Shown here: one piece after another, positions 36,646 through 46,481 of the stretch
Layout of the letters: every line of letters starts with the position of its first letter
How positions within the stretch are numbered: position 1 is the first letter of the stretch
Assembly: GCA_021736335.1 (NCBI GenBank)
Contig: JAIPGC010000004.1
Location: forward strand, 1 to 48,168
Origin: Acholeplasmataceae bacterium
Lineage (GTDB): Bacteria > Bacillota_I > Bacilli_A > Acholeplasmatales > Acholeplasmataceae
DNA: 48,168 bases
Direction of reading: 5' to 3'
Translations under genes and position numbers: made by a program
The notes under the pieces: model-generated
Database searches by the model: none
The model's input: the letters and a program-made list of their open reading frames with translations, nothing else
Told to the model about the DNA's origin: nothing

Positions 36646-38673
36646 ATGAAAAAATTAACTATATTTAGCTTATTGCTTGCTTTGCTAATGATTCTCACAC
36701 AGTTTAATCCTACTCAAGCAGCAGGACAATTATCAAATTATGGCATTCCATATCAAACCTATACACTGTCTTCATCTGATAGATTGATACCAACTCAAAC
36801 AGCTTATATCCCAGTTGGTGTTTTAGGTTCAGATCTCGGATTGAATGCTCCAGAAGATATCTTCTATTTAGATGATCTTTTCTATATCGCTGATACGGGT
36901 AACAAGCGTATAGTTGTCATGGATATCAGTGGAGCACTTATAGATACTTATGAATTTGATGAATTTGAAAGCCCAACAGGTATTTTTGTTAAGGATGAAT
37001 ATCTATATGTTGCTGATAAGGTCGCTAAAGCAGTTTTCCAAATCAATATGGATACCAAAACAATCACTCAAAGAGTAAATAAACCCGTATCTCCAATATA
37101 TGGGCAGCAAAATGATTTTGTTCCCTCCAAAGTAGCAGTCGATAGCAGTGATAGCATTTATATCATTGGTGAAGGATCTACAAGTGGAGTCATTCAAGTG
37201 AATTATGCAGGTGAATTTGTTGGTTACTTAGGTATCAACACAGTTGCTTTAAGTTTAAGAAAAATCTTGTATAATTTCTTTGTCCAAGACTCAGATTTAG
37301 CATCGAGTACACCACCATCACCAACAAATTTAGCGCTTGGTGCCAAAGGATCCATATTAACAACAAATGCTAATGTCAGAGAGACATTCAAGAGACTCAA
37401 TATTTCAGGAATTAATACATTGTTTGATACAACAGTTTACCCATCTGTGGGTTTAGCTGATATTTGGATGAACAATGAAAATTATATCTATTTGGTTGCT
37501 GACACAGGAGAAGTATATGAATATGACTCAAATGGCAACATGCTGTTTTATTTCAATACAAGCGATACAACATTAACGCAAACACTTGGATTAACATCTC
37601 AAGCTAAAGGTATAGGAACTGATAGCATTGGTAATCTTTATATTTTAGATAAAGGATATAATTCAATTCAGGTTTATCAACGGACAGTTTTCGTGGATTT
37701 AGTCCATGAAGCTGTAACGATGTATAACGATGGCAAGTATGTCGAATCTAAACCCATATGGGAAGAGATTATAAGACAAAACAGCTCATTTGCACTAGCA
37801 CATTCAGCACTTGGAAGTGCTCTTGCAAAGGAAGGCGATTATAAAAATGCATTATCTGAATTTTATGATGCAAAAGATTATAAAGGATATTCAGACACAT
37901 TCTGGGAAATTAGAAATGTTTCTATCCAAGATAATTTAGGCACATGGGTCATTTCATTATTTGGTATCTATATCGCATTTAAGGTTTTAAGAGCTGTCTT
38001 TAGGAAATCAACAGTCTATGATACCTATCTTGAAAAGAAGCATAAAGTGTTAAATCGTAAACTCATATCCGAAGTCATGTATTCAGTCAATGTGATTAAA
38101 AGACCTAATGATATGTTTTTTGGGATTAAGCGATATAATTCAGCAAGCTATCTATCTGGATTGATTGTCTTCTTCTTGTTCATTGTTGTTTATTTGATTA
38201 ATGTTTATGCAACAGGATTCTTATTTAGGGAAACCAACTTGAACAATGTCTTTGTTCAACTAGCTATGGTTATTGGTATTTTCTTACTCTATGTTGTTGT
38301 AAACTATCTTGTCAGTACATTAAATGATGGAGAAGGAAGATTTAAGGATATTGTGATTTCAACAACTTACATATTGGTGCCATTCATCATCTTCACACTT
38401 CCTATGACATTTCTTTCTAATTATTTGACATACAATGAATCATTTATTTTCACTTTCTATCATCAAATCATACTTGTTTGGACGATCATTTTAGTTTTTC
38501 TATCCATCAAGAGTGTTCATAATTATACTTTTTGGGAAACAATCAAGAATATTATGATTATTATTTTTGGTATGTTCATTTTAATATTAATTGGACTACT
38601 CATCTATTCTTTCTTAGGTCAACTCATCGAATTTGTTTTATCGATCATCAAGGAGGTGATTTATCGTGTTTAA
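36646..38673 (+). CDS. Beta-propeller (NHL-like)-TPR-Yip1 membrane protein
   Basis: A 675-residue protein with an unusual modular build. It has a signal peptide (1-25), NHL/propeller-type repeats (about 45-345; LDDLFYIADTGNKRIVVMD, IYIIGEG, LYILDKGYNSIQVY) and a TPR pair (about 350-412). A membrane segment follows near 431-451, and then a C-terminal Yip1-type domain of about five helices (500-525, 535-557, 568-593, 605-622, 635-670). The propeller and TPR part should face outside. It sits between the two permease pairs and overlaps the next gene by 8 bases. Similar propeller/Yip1 genes accompany sugar ABC operons in some Bacillota, as I recall, but the function is not known. Confidence 0.8.
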   Translation: MKKLTIFSLLLALLMILTQFNPTQAAGQLSNYGIPYQTYTLSSSDRLIPTQTAYIPVGVLGSDLGLNAPEDIFYLDDLFYIADTGNKRIVVMDISGALIDTYEFDEFESPTGIFVKDEYLYVADKVAKAVFQINMDTKTITQRVNKPVSPIYGQQNDFVPSKVAVDSSDSIYIIGEGSTSGVIQVNYAGEFVGYLGINTVALSLRKILYNFFVQDSDLASSTPPSPTNLALGAKGSILTTNANVRETFKRLNISGINTLFDTTVYPSVGLADIWMNNENYIYLVADTGEVYEYDSNGNMLFYFNTSDTTLTQTLGLTSQAKGIGTDSIGNLYILDKGYNSIQVYQRTVFVDLVHEAVTMYNDGKYVESKPIWEEIIRQNSSFALAHSALGSALAKEGDYKNALSEFYDAKDYKGYSDTFWEIRNVSIQDNLGTWVISLFGIYIAFKVLRAVFRKSTVYDTYLEKKHKVLNRKLISEVMYSVNVIKRPNDMFFGIKRYNSASYLSGLIVFFLFIVVYLINVYATGFLFRETNLNNVFVQLAMVIGIFLLYVVVNYLVSTLNDGEGRFKDIVISTTYILVPFIIFTLPMTFLSNYLTYNESFIFTFYHQIILVWTIILVFLSIKSVHNYTFWETIKNIMIIIFGMFILILIGLLIYSFLGQLIEFVLSIIKEVIYRV

Positions 38674-40921
38674 GCATATAAGCATCAAACATGTCATGAT
38701 ATTGTCACTTACCTTCGTTTTAACATGGCTTGGAGTGAGTCAATTACTATACGCAACCAGTCTTGTTGACACACCTCTACCTAGCTTCGAAGTGATTAGC
38801 CCATTTGTTGATTCAAATAAATACACGCATCTTAAAACAGATGAAATTGCTCAAAATCAGCAAAGTATTAATTTAAATGCGACAGTTATTTCAACTGATA
38901 GCGGAACAATTTATTTAGATGAAGAGTCACTTTCTTTTCAAATTATGAATGGAAATGGATATGTGTGGTCTTCAACGATAGATTATGAGCAACCTGATTT
39001 TCCAAACTCATTTAAGCAAAGAGCACGTAGTGCAATTATTGTCGAATCTTATAATATTGATAGCAGTAATTATGCGATCACTGAAGAAAATCTATTTACT
39101 GCAGGAACGACCGTGGATACAACAATCAACAGTCAAGGATTTGTCTCAGAAATCCGATTTGGTAAATCAAACATTTTAATACAACTTGAAGTATCTTTTA
39201 TAGATGATCAAATCATTGTTCAAATTCCTCAAGCAGCAATCGACGAAAGTGGTAACTTCAAAATATCATCAATTAAAGTTTATCCATATTTTGGTGCTGT
39301 TCATGAAGCTGATATTCCAGGATATGTCTTTTTGCCTGATGGTATTGGTGCTCTAATTGATTACAAAGCTGAAAATCCATTGGTCAACACCAATTACCAA
39401 AAAGAAATATATGATCGAAATATCGGCTATAACATTGAACCTAATTTATCGACTTTTACCAGTGGAGGTACACATATTTACGCTCCTGTATTTGGTTTTG
39501 TCCATGGTGTCAATCAAAATGCTGTATTTGCAAATATTACTTCAGGTGCTGAATATGGATTGATCAATGTTTACTATCCTGCTAGAACAAGAGGATATAA
39601 AACGGTATTTTCTGAGTTCGTTTATAGAAAACCATATAAACAACCTATTGATAAGGTGGGAAACACGATTGCTTTACTTCAAAGCTATCCTAATGAGATT
39701 GATATTACGATTGAATACAATCTTTTAGAAAATGAGCAAGCAAATTATGTTGGTATGGCAAAAGAGTATCGCAGTTATTTAGAGGAAAACATATTTTCAG
39801 ATCTCAATATGAATAGTTATAGTAATGTACCTTTAAAACTTGAAACAATAGGTATTGAAAAAGTCGATGGTGTTTTATTCACCAAGAGCATTGTGATGAC
39901 AACTCTTTCTGACTTTTCACAAATGATTACCGAGTTAGAATCCGAAGGTATTGATCATATCGTTGCTAATATCAATGGTTTTACAGCAAAAGGCGTTACT
40001 TGGTCTGCACCAAATTATGAGAAGCTATCTTCAAAACTTGGTAATAAAGCAGATTTGATAGCTATTTCTAATCAAGTATCGGATTTATATTTAACCACTG
40101 ATTATTTAATGGCAAGTAGCCGCTCTCGTGGATATAATCAATATTTTGATCTAGCAAAGAAAATATCTGATCAGCTTTACATGTTTGAATCAGCAACCGA
40201 TACGAAGTATTTGTTAGAGTACAGTAAAGTCAGATCAATTTTCAATTCAAGTGTTGATTATCTATCTCTATATGATGTGAGTGGGTTATCCATTCTCTCA
40301 ATGGGAAGCCTATTATATAGTGATTTCAATAATCAGTTATACATCAAAGATCAAATCACAATGATGAATGAATTGTTATCAACATATGAAAAAAAGATTG
40401 CTTTATATGATGTAAATGCTTATTTATGGGGTCAGATTGACGCATTTTATGATTTTCCAATGTATTCAAGTCAATATGTCACCTTTGATGATACAGTCCC
40501 ATTTATGTCCATCGCTTTAAGTGGATATGTGGATTTATTTGGATCAAATGCTAATTTCTATCCTTATGCAAGAGATGAACTTTTAAGACTGATTGACTTC
40601 CACGTTTATCCATCTTTTATCATCACTGAAGAATCTTCAAAGATGTTACAAAAAACTGGACTAGAATCCATTTATTCATCCAAGTTCAGTGATTTAAAGC
40701 CATCAATTATTGCTTATTATGGTTTTGTAAATGATGCCTTGAAGTATGTTCAAAATGCTCAAATCATCGATCGTATCGTTATCAGTTCTGGTGTTATTAA
40801 AGTCATTTATGACAATGATTATGAGATTATCATCAATTATTCAAGCGAAACGATTACTTATGAAAGTCAGTCGATATCACCTAAGAATTATCTTGTGATC
40901 GATTCGAATCCATTGGATTAG
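38666..40921 (+). CDS. DUF5696-like secreted or membrane-anchored protein
   Basis: A 751-residue protein with one N-terminal hydrophobic segment (residues 10-30). It then has beta-rich domains to about residue 210 and a larger domain beginning near IPGYVFLPDGIGALIDYK. That segment is the motif I associate with DUF5696, and the following region could be a glycosidase-like barrel. It starts with GTG at 38666, justified by the ideal ribosome site AAGGAGGTGAT (38650-38660). Coupled to the preceding Yip1 gene by an 8-base overlap. A catalytic role is possible but no active-site residues can be assigned. Confidence 0.75.
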   Translation: MFKHISIKHVMILSLTFVLTWLGVSQLLYATSLVDTPLPSFEVISPFVDSNKYTHLKTDEIAQNQQSINLNATVISTDSGTIYLDEESLSFQIMNGNGYVWSSTIDYEQPDFPNSFKQRARSAIIVESYNIDSSNYAITEENLFTAGTTVDTTINSQGFVSEIRFGKSNILIQLEVSFIDDQIIVQIPQAAIDESGNFKISSIKVYPYFGAVHEADIPGYVFLPDGIGALIDYKAENPLVNTNYQKEIYDRNIGYNIEPNLSTFTSGGTHIYAPVFGFVHGVNQNAVFANITSGAEYGLINVYYPARTRGYKTVFSEFVYRKPYKQPIDKVGNTIALLQSYPNEIDITIEYNLLENEQANYVGMAKEYRSYLEENIFSDLNMNSYSNVPLKLETIGIEKVDGVLFTKSIVMTTLSDFSQMITELESEGIDHIVANINGFTAKGVTWSAPNYEKLSSKLGNKADLIAISNQVSDLYLTTDYLMASSRSRGYNQYFDLAKKISDQLYMFESATDTKYLLEYSKVRSIFNSSVDYLSLYDVSGLSILSMGSLLYSDFNNQLYIKDQITMMNELLSTYEKKIALYDVNAYLWGQIDAFYDFPMYSSQYVTFDDTVPFMSIALSGYVDLFGSNANFYPYARDELLRLIDFHVYPSFIITEESSKMLQKTGLESIYSSKFSDLKPSIIAYYGFVNDALKYVQNAQIIDRIVISSGVIKVIYDNDYEIIINYSSETITYESQSISPKNYLVIDSNPLD

Positions 40922-40932
40922 GGGGAGATCAG

Positions 40933-41820
40933 ATGAAAAAACGTAAAATGAGTCGTGGACTTAGAGAAAATCTTATCGGTTACTCCTTCATTGGTATTTG
41001 GATTTTAGGGTTTTTAATCTTCATGTTATATCCATTTATTTCATCAATCATCTATAGCTTAAGTGATGTTAGCATTTTAGGTACAGGAATAGAATTCCAA
41101 TTCCAGTGGTTTGAAAATTTTAGAAATATCTTTCAGATAGAAGAAGGTTTCGCTTTCGTAGAAGCTTTAATCTCCTTTCTAAAGGAACTTGTTTTTCAGG
41201 TTCCAATTATCATCGTATTCTCAGTATTAATTGCTGTTTTACTTAATCAACCCATCAAGGGAAGAGGCATGTTTAGATCAATTTTCTTTTTACCGGTCAT
41301 CATCTCATCTGGACCAGTCATCAATGAACTCATTTCACAAGGTGCTGGTGGAGCTAATATATTTGAAAGCTATGGTTTTATCAGTATCATAGAAAACACA
41401 TTAAATCCTGCTTTTGCTGCTCCGATTGTCTCTGTTTTCTCACAAATCATCATCATATTTTGGTTCTCAGGTGTTCAAATCCTAATATTTCTTGCAGGAT
41501 TACAAAAAGTTGATCGACAAATATATGAAGCAGCACGTGTTGATGGTGCTGGACCATGGGAATCTTTTTGGAAGATTACACTGCCATCTTTAACAAATTT
41601 GGTCTTTATCAATATCATCTATACCATTGTTTTACTCGCAACATTCTCAGAAAATGCAGTCATTGTCAGCATTAAATCAAATATGTTTAACATCAATACT
41701 GGATACGGTATGGCATCAGCAATGGCTTGGGTATATTTCATTGTTGTTATGGTCATCATTGGTATTGTAGCATTTATATTCATTCCTAAAAATGTCAAGG
41801 TAAAGGGGGCTAAAAGATGA
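40933..41820 (+). CDS. Sugar ABC transporter permease, MalF-type (pair 2)
   Basis: This is the first membrane subunit of permease pair 2. The 295-residue product has six hydrophobic segments and the EAA loop EAARVDGAGPWESFWKITLPSLTN. GGGGGAG precedes the ATG. It is clearly distinct in sequence from the pair-1 MalF-type protein, so the pairs are not a recent duplication. Its stop codon overlaps the next start (ATGA). Confidence 0.92.
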   Translation: MKKRKMSRGLRENLIGYSFIGIWILGFLIFMLYPFISSIIYSLSDVSILGTGIEFQFQWFENFRNIFQIEEGFAFVEALISFLKELVFQVPIIIVFSVLIAVLLNQPIKGRGMFRSIFFLPVIISSGPVINELISQGAGGANIFESYGFISIIENTLNPAFAAPIVSVFSQIIIIFWFSGVQILIFLAGLQKVDRQIYEAARVDGAGPWESFWKITLPSLTNLVFINIIYTIVLLATFSENAVIVSIKSNMFNINTGYGMASAMAWVYFIVVMVIIGIVAFIFIPKNVKVKGAKR

Positions 41821-42761
41821 AAAAATTCATGAAACCCAAACGCCCCACTGATTTTAAAACTAAAGTTAGAAGATTCTTTTTTGGTACACATGTAACAGAT
41901 TCATTATTTACCAAGATCGCAATTTATACACTGCTGATTAGCATTGGATTCTTATACATATATCCTATGCTCTACATGCTTTCTAATAGTTTTAAGAGTC
42001 AATCGGATATTGTCAATCCAATGGTTAATTGGGTACCAACAAGCTTATATTTTGGCAATTATCAAAGAGCTTTCAGTGTCTTGAATTATTTTCCAACACT
42101 TTGGAAAAGCATGTTTGTAACTTTCTTACCAGCACTGATTCAAACCTTGATTACTTCTGTAATCGGATATGGATTTGCTAAGTTTAATTTCAAGTTTAAG
42201 AAAATGTGGTTTGTTTTAGTTTTATTAACGTTTGTCATTCCAGTACAGGTCTATATGATTCCAAGATATGTTATGTTTTTCAATCTTGGTTTACTTGAAA
42301 ACCCATTATCAATCATTTTACCCGCTACATTTGGTCAAGGGATCAATTCAGCTATATTTGTTTTGATATTTTATCAATTCTTTAGAATGATACCCAATAG
42401 TATTAATGAAGCTGCGGAAATAGATGGCGCAGGACCTTATTATATATTCTTTAAGATTGGGGTTCCACTTGCAGGTCCAGCTTTCATTACTTCATTCTTA
42501 TTTGGATTGGTCTGGTATTGGAACGAAACATACATCTCATCACTGTTCCTAGGATCAGCTTATCCTAATATGCAGCTCAGACTTGCAAACTTCGTTTCAG
42601 AATATACCCAAATTTATGCAAGTGACGAATTACTTAGAATCAATGAAGGTGTGAGATTAGCTGCAACGCTATTAATCATTCTTCCGATGCTCATCATATA
42701 TTTCACGATCCAACGATGGTTCGTAGAAGGAGTTGAAAATACCGGAATTACCGGTGAATAA
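41817..42761 (+). CDS. Sugar ABC transporter permease, MalG-type (pair 2)
   Basis: This is the second membrane subunit of permease pair 2 (314 residues, six hydrophobic segments, EAA loop EAAEIDGAGPYYIFFKIGVPLAGP). ATGA overlap with the preceding gene gives translational coupling. It ends with WFVEGVENTGITGE, a family-typical C-terminus (the segment WFVEGV...GI is common in MalG-type subunits). The GH144-like gene starts 1 base after the stop codon. Confidence 0.93.
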   Translation: MKKFMKPKRPTDFKTKVRRFFFGTHVTDSLFTKIAIYTLLISIGFLYIYPMLYMLSNSFKSQSDIVNPMVNWVPTSLYFGNYQRAFSVLNYFPTLWKSMFVTFLPALIQTLITSVIGYGFAKFNFKFKKMWFVLVLLTFVIPVQVYMIPRYVMFFNLGLLENPLSIILPATFGQGINSAIFVLIFYQFFRMIPNSINEAAEIDGAGPYYIFFKIGVPLAGPAFITSFLFGLVWYWNETYISSLFLGSAYPNMQLRLANFVSEYTQIYASDELLRINEGVRLAATLLIILPMLIIYFTIQRWFVEGVENTGITGE

Positions 42762-42762
42762 T

Positions 42763-44130
42763 ATGAAAAAACTAATCAATAAAAAATTACTGTTACTCAT
42801 ATTCGCAATTTTACTAAGTGTAGGATTAATATCCTGCAAGGATGATCAAGTACCAATAGATGAATTACCTGCAGTTAATACGACATTATATAGAACTGAC
42901 GTGCTAACTGGAGTCGAACAGGTTATTCTAGATGAATTGGAATTAGGTTTTGATTTCTTTTGGGAAACTGCAAATTCAAATCTTGAATCAAGCGGTTATG
43001 GTCTCATTCCTGATCGATATAACACCTATACCAATACGGCTGGTAATGTAGCAAGCATCGCATCGGTTGGATTTGGGCTGACAGCTATTCCAATTGGTAT
43101 TGAAAATGATTGGATTACTAGAGTTCAAGGTGAAGAACGTGCATATTATACATTGGTAACTTTGCAAAATATGGCACGCACTCATGGCTTTTGGTATCAT
43201 TTCGTTGATATGCAAACAGGTGTTCGAGTTTGGAATTCTGAAGTATCAATTATTGACTCTGCACTATTAATCAATGGTGTTTTAACTGTTGGTAGATACT
43301 TTGGTGGACGAGTTGAACAACTCGCTTATCAGCTCTATGAAGAAATAGAATGGAACTGGTACTTCGATTATGAGGTTAACAAGTTCTATATGGGCTACAA
43401 GCCTGAAACAGGTTTTGAGGGTTACTGGGGTGGCTATGCTGAGCAATTGACGGTCTTTGTGTTAGCTGCAGGTAGTCCTGATTATTCAGTTGGCAAAGGT
43501 GCTTACCAGTTAATGAAATTATCAAGCAGTAAAGTAAGTTCTGGTGTTGATTATGGTAGTTTCTATCCGACTTGGACAGGAAGTCTATTTACTCACCAGT
43601 ACTCCCATGCATGGATTGATTTTGCTTCATATAATGATGAGCAAGGCTATAATTGGTTTACAAACAGTGTTAATGCTGTCGATGCTGCTATTGCGTATGC
43701 AAAGTCTCAAACAAGTCAATATATAGGCATCAATGAAAACTCATGGGGTATGTCAGCTAGCGATGGACCTAGTGGCTATGTCGGTAATTATGGTAGTGGA
43801 CCTTCTGCAGGCAACGCACATTTTGTTGATGGAACAGTTCCAGCTTACGGTGCTCTTGGATCTATCGTGTTTAGACCAGCTGAAGCAATCGCTGCAGCAA
43901 TCAATTACCGTACATATGAAAGATTTTGGAGTATTTATGGATTTAAAGATGCATATAATTTATCGAACTCAGCAAATGGTTGGTTTGGAAATGACATCAT
44001 AGGTATTGACAAAGGTATTTCTGTTTTGATGATTGAAAATTATATGTCTCAGATGATTTGGAAAATCTATATGGAAGTTCCTTATGTCCTTGATGGTTTA
44101 GAAAATCTAGATTTCGTAGCTGTAGAATAA
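42763..44130 (+). CDS. Secreted glycoamylase-fold (GH144-like) lipoprotein
   Basis: A surface lipoprotein (lipobox LISC, Cys25) of 455 residues that is almost entirely one (alpha/alpha)6-barrel domain of the Glycoamylase family (PF10091). Characterised members in GH144 are endo-beta-1,2-glucanases or sophorose-releasing enzymes. Recognisable segments are FFWETANSN, SSGYGLIPDRY, ASVGFGLTAIPIG, YHFVDMQTG, THQYSHAWIDF and GSIVFRPAEAIAA. The ATG at 42763 is used, with GGTGA upstream. It is the last gene of the plus-strand operon and would cleave glycan outside the cell. Beta-1,2 specificity is inferred from family only. Confidence 0.85.
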   Translation: MKKLINKKLLLLIFAILLSVGLISCKDDQVPIDELPAVNTTLYRTDVLTGVEQVILDELELGFDFFWETANSNLESSGYGLIPDRYNTYTNTAGNVASIASVGFGLTAIPIGIENDWITRVQGEERAYYTLVTLQNMARTHGFWYHFVDMQTGVRVWNSEVSIIDSALLINGVLTVGRYFGGRVEQLAYQLYEEIEWNWYFDYEVNKFYMGYKPETGFEGYWGGYAEQLTVFVLAAGSPDYSVGKGAYQLMKLSSSKVSSGVDYGSFYPTWTGSLFTHQYSHAWIDFASYNDEQGYNWFTNSVNAVDAAIAYAKSQTSQYIGINENSWGMSASDGPSGYVGNYGSGPSAGNAHFVDGTVPAYGALGSIVFRPAEAIAAAINYRTYERFWSIYGFKDAYNLSNSANGWFGNDIIGIDKGISVLMIENYMSQMIWKIYMEVPYVLDGLENLDFVAVE

Positions 44131-44161
44131 AAAAATGGATGTGTTCAACGAACACATCCAA
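44131..44161 (-). terminator. Terminator of the GH35 gene
   Basis: A perfect 11-bp stem pairs TGGATGTGTTC (44136-44146) with GAACACATCCA (44150-44160) around a 3-base loop. On minus it runs into a T7 tract, so it is canonical for the GH35 gene. On plus there is no T run. Confidence 0.85.
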
Positions 44162-44165
44162 ATAA

Positions 44166-46481
44166 TCATTTAAAATAGAGTTTTATGGTTGATTTTACTT
44201 TTGAATGAACAAGACTGATGAAATGAAATGTATCTCCTTGTTGAGTAAATGAAACATATTCATTCATGATTGGATTCATTGGTGTTTTGATAACTATCTC
44301 ATCTTGAGCTTGTGTGAGTCTAAATTCGATTTCATGAGAATCATAACTGATGATTTCAGCAGTTGAGAAGATGATATCAAAATTTGGGAGATTAAGATTT
44401 ATGGGTAACATAAGTCCATCTTGAGCAAATAGATCAATCGTCTTACCATTGAATAATGCTTGGTTTTTATATTGTATCTGGATTTTTTGATCGAAGTGAT
44501 CAAGATTGAGCAGGTGCAAAAACGATTCACTTTGATTAGACATGGTTGTTGAAAAGATATATCCGGATGCACCTCGTATCTTTAATTGAGGATGAATCTT
44601 TAAATGATTAAGAAAAGATTCAGTTAACTCTAGATAACCTGGATATAAAGAAGTAATGAAGATCGTCTGATCACTTATTAATCCTGATTTTTCTTGATTG
44701 ATTGCATGACTGAACAAAGTGTTTTCTTCTGTCTCAATTGTTTGACAATAGAATGTTCTAAATTCCTTGGCACCCTTAATATCAAATGCAGAGACTAAAG
44801 ATAAATTTTTATGTTCCCAGTCATAGTATGTGGTTATTGGTTTTACTCTCAGATAATCAATAAGCAGTGTGCAAGGTTGTCCAAACATATCATAAATTGG
44901 ACATTCACCGATCAAGAAGACTTTACCGCCTTGTTTTAGGTAGTTTACTAGTTTTTCCTGGATATCTTTTGCTAAATATTGAGCGACACCTAGAATAAGT
45001 AACTTATGTGTCTTTGGAGTTAAAGGCATTTCTTCAAGATGAATGGCTTTCATACGATAGTGTAGTAATAGCATATGCTTGATCAACGTATCCCAAAAAA
45101 GCGAATTACGATGAAATTGAAGATTTTCTTGCATCTTTTTAATAGATTCGCTATTAGGATTTGTATATTCTGTCATATAGTAATCTGCAATAAAACCGAT
45201 ATAGACATCATCTGTATCTTCAGTCATTAAAGACAACTTATCTTGAAGATTTGACATCATTTTAGTCGTATACTTCAATTTGTCATAAGTGTAATTCAAT
45301 GAACCATCAGGTTGTATGGGAGCTGCAAAGCCGTGACGTTCTCCTGTGATTGCTAAACGGTTGTTGCCATCTGGTTCAACAATATGATCTAACTTTCGAT
45401 TGAATCCTCCTGTTAAGAGGTAATAATTGAGTAATTTATGATTTTGAGCAATAGATAATCTTATTTTGAAATCAACAGCAGAAGGAAGATATCTTGTTGA
45501 TATCTGATCGCCAAAATTTCCATCACCAACATTAAATTCAAGTGATGTTAGTGGTTGTCCATCATGAATGGTCGAGGCTGTAAAAGCATTAATAATATAA
45601 AAGTCATGAAATGTTTCGAGATCAATATTGCCAAAATATACATCTGTTCCTGTTATGATGCCGTTCTTTTGATAAGTTTCAAGAAGTTGAGAAATGCCAA
45701 TAGGAAAGGTTTTACCTCTATTTTGAGATGTTCCATGAATATTGACAAAGTATAGCATATCTTTTAAACCAAATGATTCCCACATTGCTTTTAGGGTTTC
45801 AATATACTTTTTGAAGCGATGTCTCATGGTATGTCCGAGCAAATCTCTTAGTTTGAATTGATTGTTCTTATTGGAATCGTGAAAATCAGGGTAACCTAGT
45901 TCCTTTAAAACATCATCAGTTAAGTCAGGTGAATTGCTCACCCATGATAACATACCAACTTCATTATCTAATTGAATGCCAACAATGTTTCCACCATTTT
46001 GAGCTAAAAAAGGTTTTATTACTTGAAAAAGATGATGGTACCACTGCTTCGTTTCCATTAAAAATGAAGGGGCAAGATAGTCAACTGTTGCTGTGGGTAC
46101 GCATTTATTATTCCAGGTTTTAGGTATGATTTCCGGATATTTTTGATACAACCAATAAGGGAGTCCTTCATTTTTCAATTCAGCCATGATAAAAGGACCA
46201 GGTCTTAAAATGACCATCAAGCCTTTTTGCTTGGCAAGTTCTAAAAAGAGAAGCAAATTCTGATTTGGATGCAAATGACCATCAAAATCAATTTCTCCCT
46301 CGATTTCTTCGTGGACAATCCACGGAACATATGTAGCTACGGTATTACATCCTGTCTCTTTTAGAAGATCCAAATGCATTGACCAAGATTCAACGGGCAA
46401 TCGAAAATAATGAACCTCACCTGATAAAACTAAGACTGGATGTCCATTGAGATAAAATGAATTGGATTGATATGTTAACAT
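44166..46481 (-). CDS. GH35 family glycosidase
   Basis: A 771-residue cytosolic protein (no signal peptide) with a GH35 TIM barrel at the N-terminus. Visible family segments are SGEVHYFRLPVESW, NTVATYVPW, ILRPGPFI, GIQLDNEVG with acid/base candidate Glu174, and SLEFNVGDGNF with nucleophile candidate Glu315. The family is mostly beta-galactosidases, but one GH35 branch (from Ignavibacterium) acts on beta-1,2-glucosides, and linkage to two GH144-like genes favours such a role here. Start at 46481: AAGGAA lies 9 bases before that ATG and abuts the in-frame GTG at 46490. It is the only minus-strand gene of the locus and shares its control region with the gene starting at 46590. Confidence 0.85.
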   Translation of the reverse strand: MLTYQSNSFYLNGHPVLVLSGEVHYFRLPVESWSMHLDLLKETGCNTVATYVPWIVHEEIEGEIDFDGHLHPNQNLLLFLELAKQKGLMVILRPGPFIMAELKNEGLPYWLYQKYPEIIPKTWNNKCVPTATVDYLAPSFLMETKQWYHHLFQVIKPFLAQNGGNIVGIQLDNEVGMLSWVSNSPDLTDDVLKELGYPDFHDSNKNNQFKLRDLLGHTMRHRFKKYIETLKAMWESFGLKDMLYFVNIHGTSQNRGKTFPIGISQLLETYQKNGIITGTDVYFGNIDLETFHDFYIINAFTASTIHDGQPLTSLEFNVGDGNFGDQISTRYLPSAVDFKIRLSIAQNHKLLNYYLLTGGFNRKLDHIVEPDGNNRLAITGERHGFAAPIQPDGSLNYTYDKLKYTTKMMSNLQDKLSLMTEDTDDVYIGFIADYYMTEYTNPNSESIKKMQENLQFHRNSLFWDTLIKHMLLLHYRMKAIHLEEMPLTPKTHKLLILGVAQYLAKDIQEKLVNYLKQGGKVFLIGECPIYDMFGQPCTLLIDYLRVKPITTYYDWEHKNLSLVSAFDIKGAKEFRTFYCQTIETEENTLFSHAINQEKSGLISDQTIFITSLYPGYLELTESFLNHLKIHPQLKIRGASGYIFSTTMSNQSESFLHLLNLDHFDQKIQIQYKNQALFNGKTIDLFAQDGLMLPINLNLPNFDIIFSTAEIISYDSHEIEFRLTQAQDEIVIKTPMNPIMNEYVSFTQQGDTFHFISLVHSKVKSTIKLYFK

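Noticed and set aside
40890-40921. GATTCGAATCC resembling a tRNA T-loop
   Set aside because: It is coding sequence at the end of the DUF5696-like gene, and no acceptor or anticodon stems can be drawn around it.
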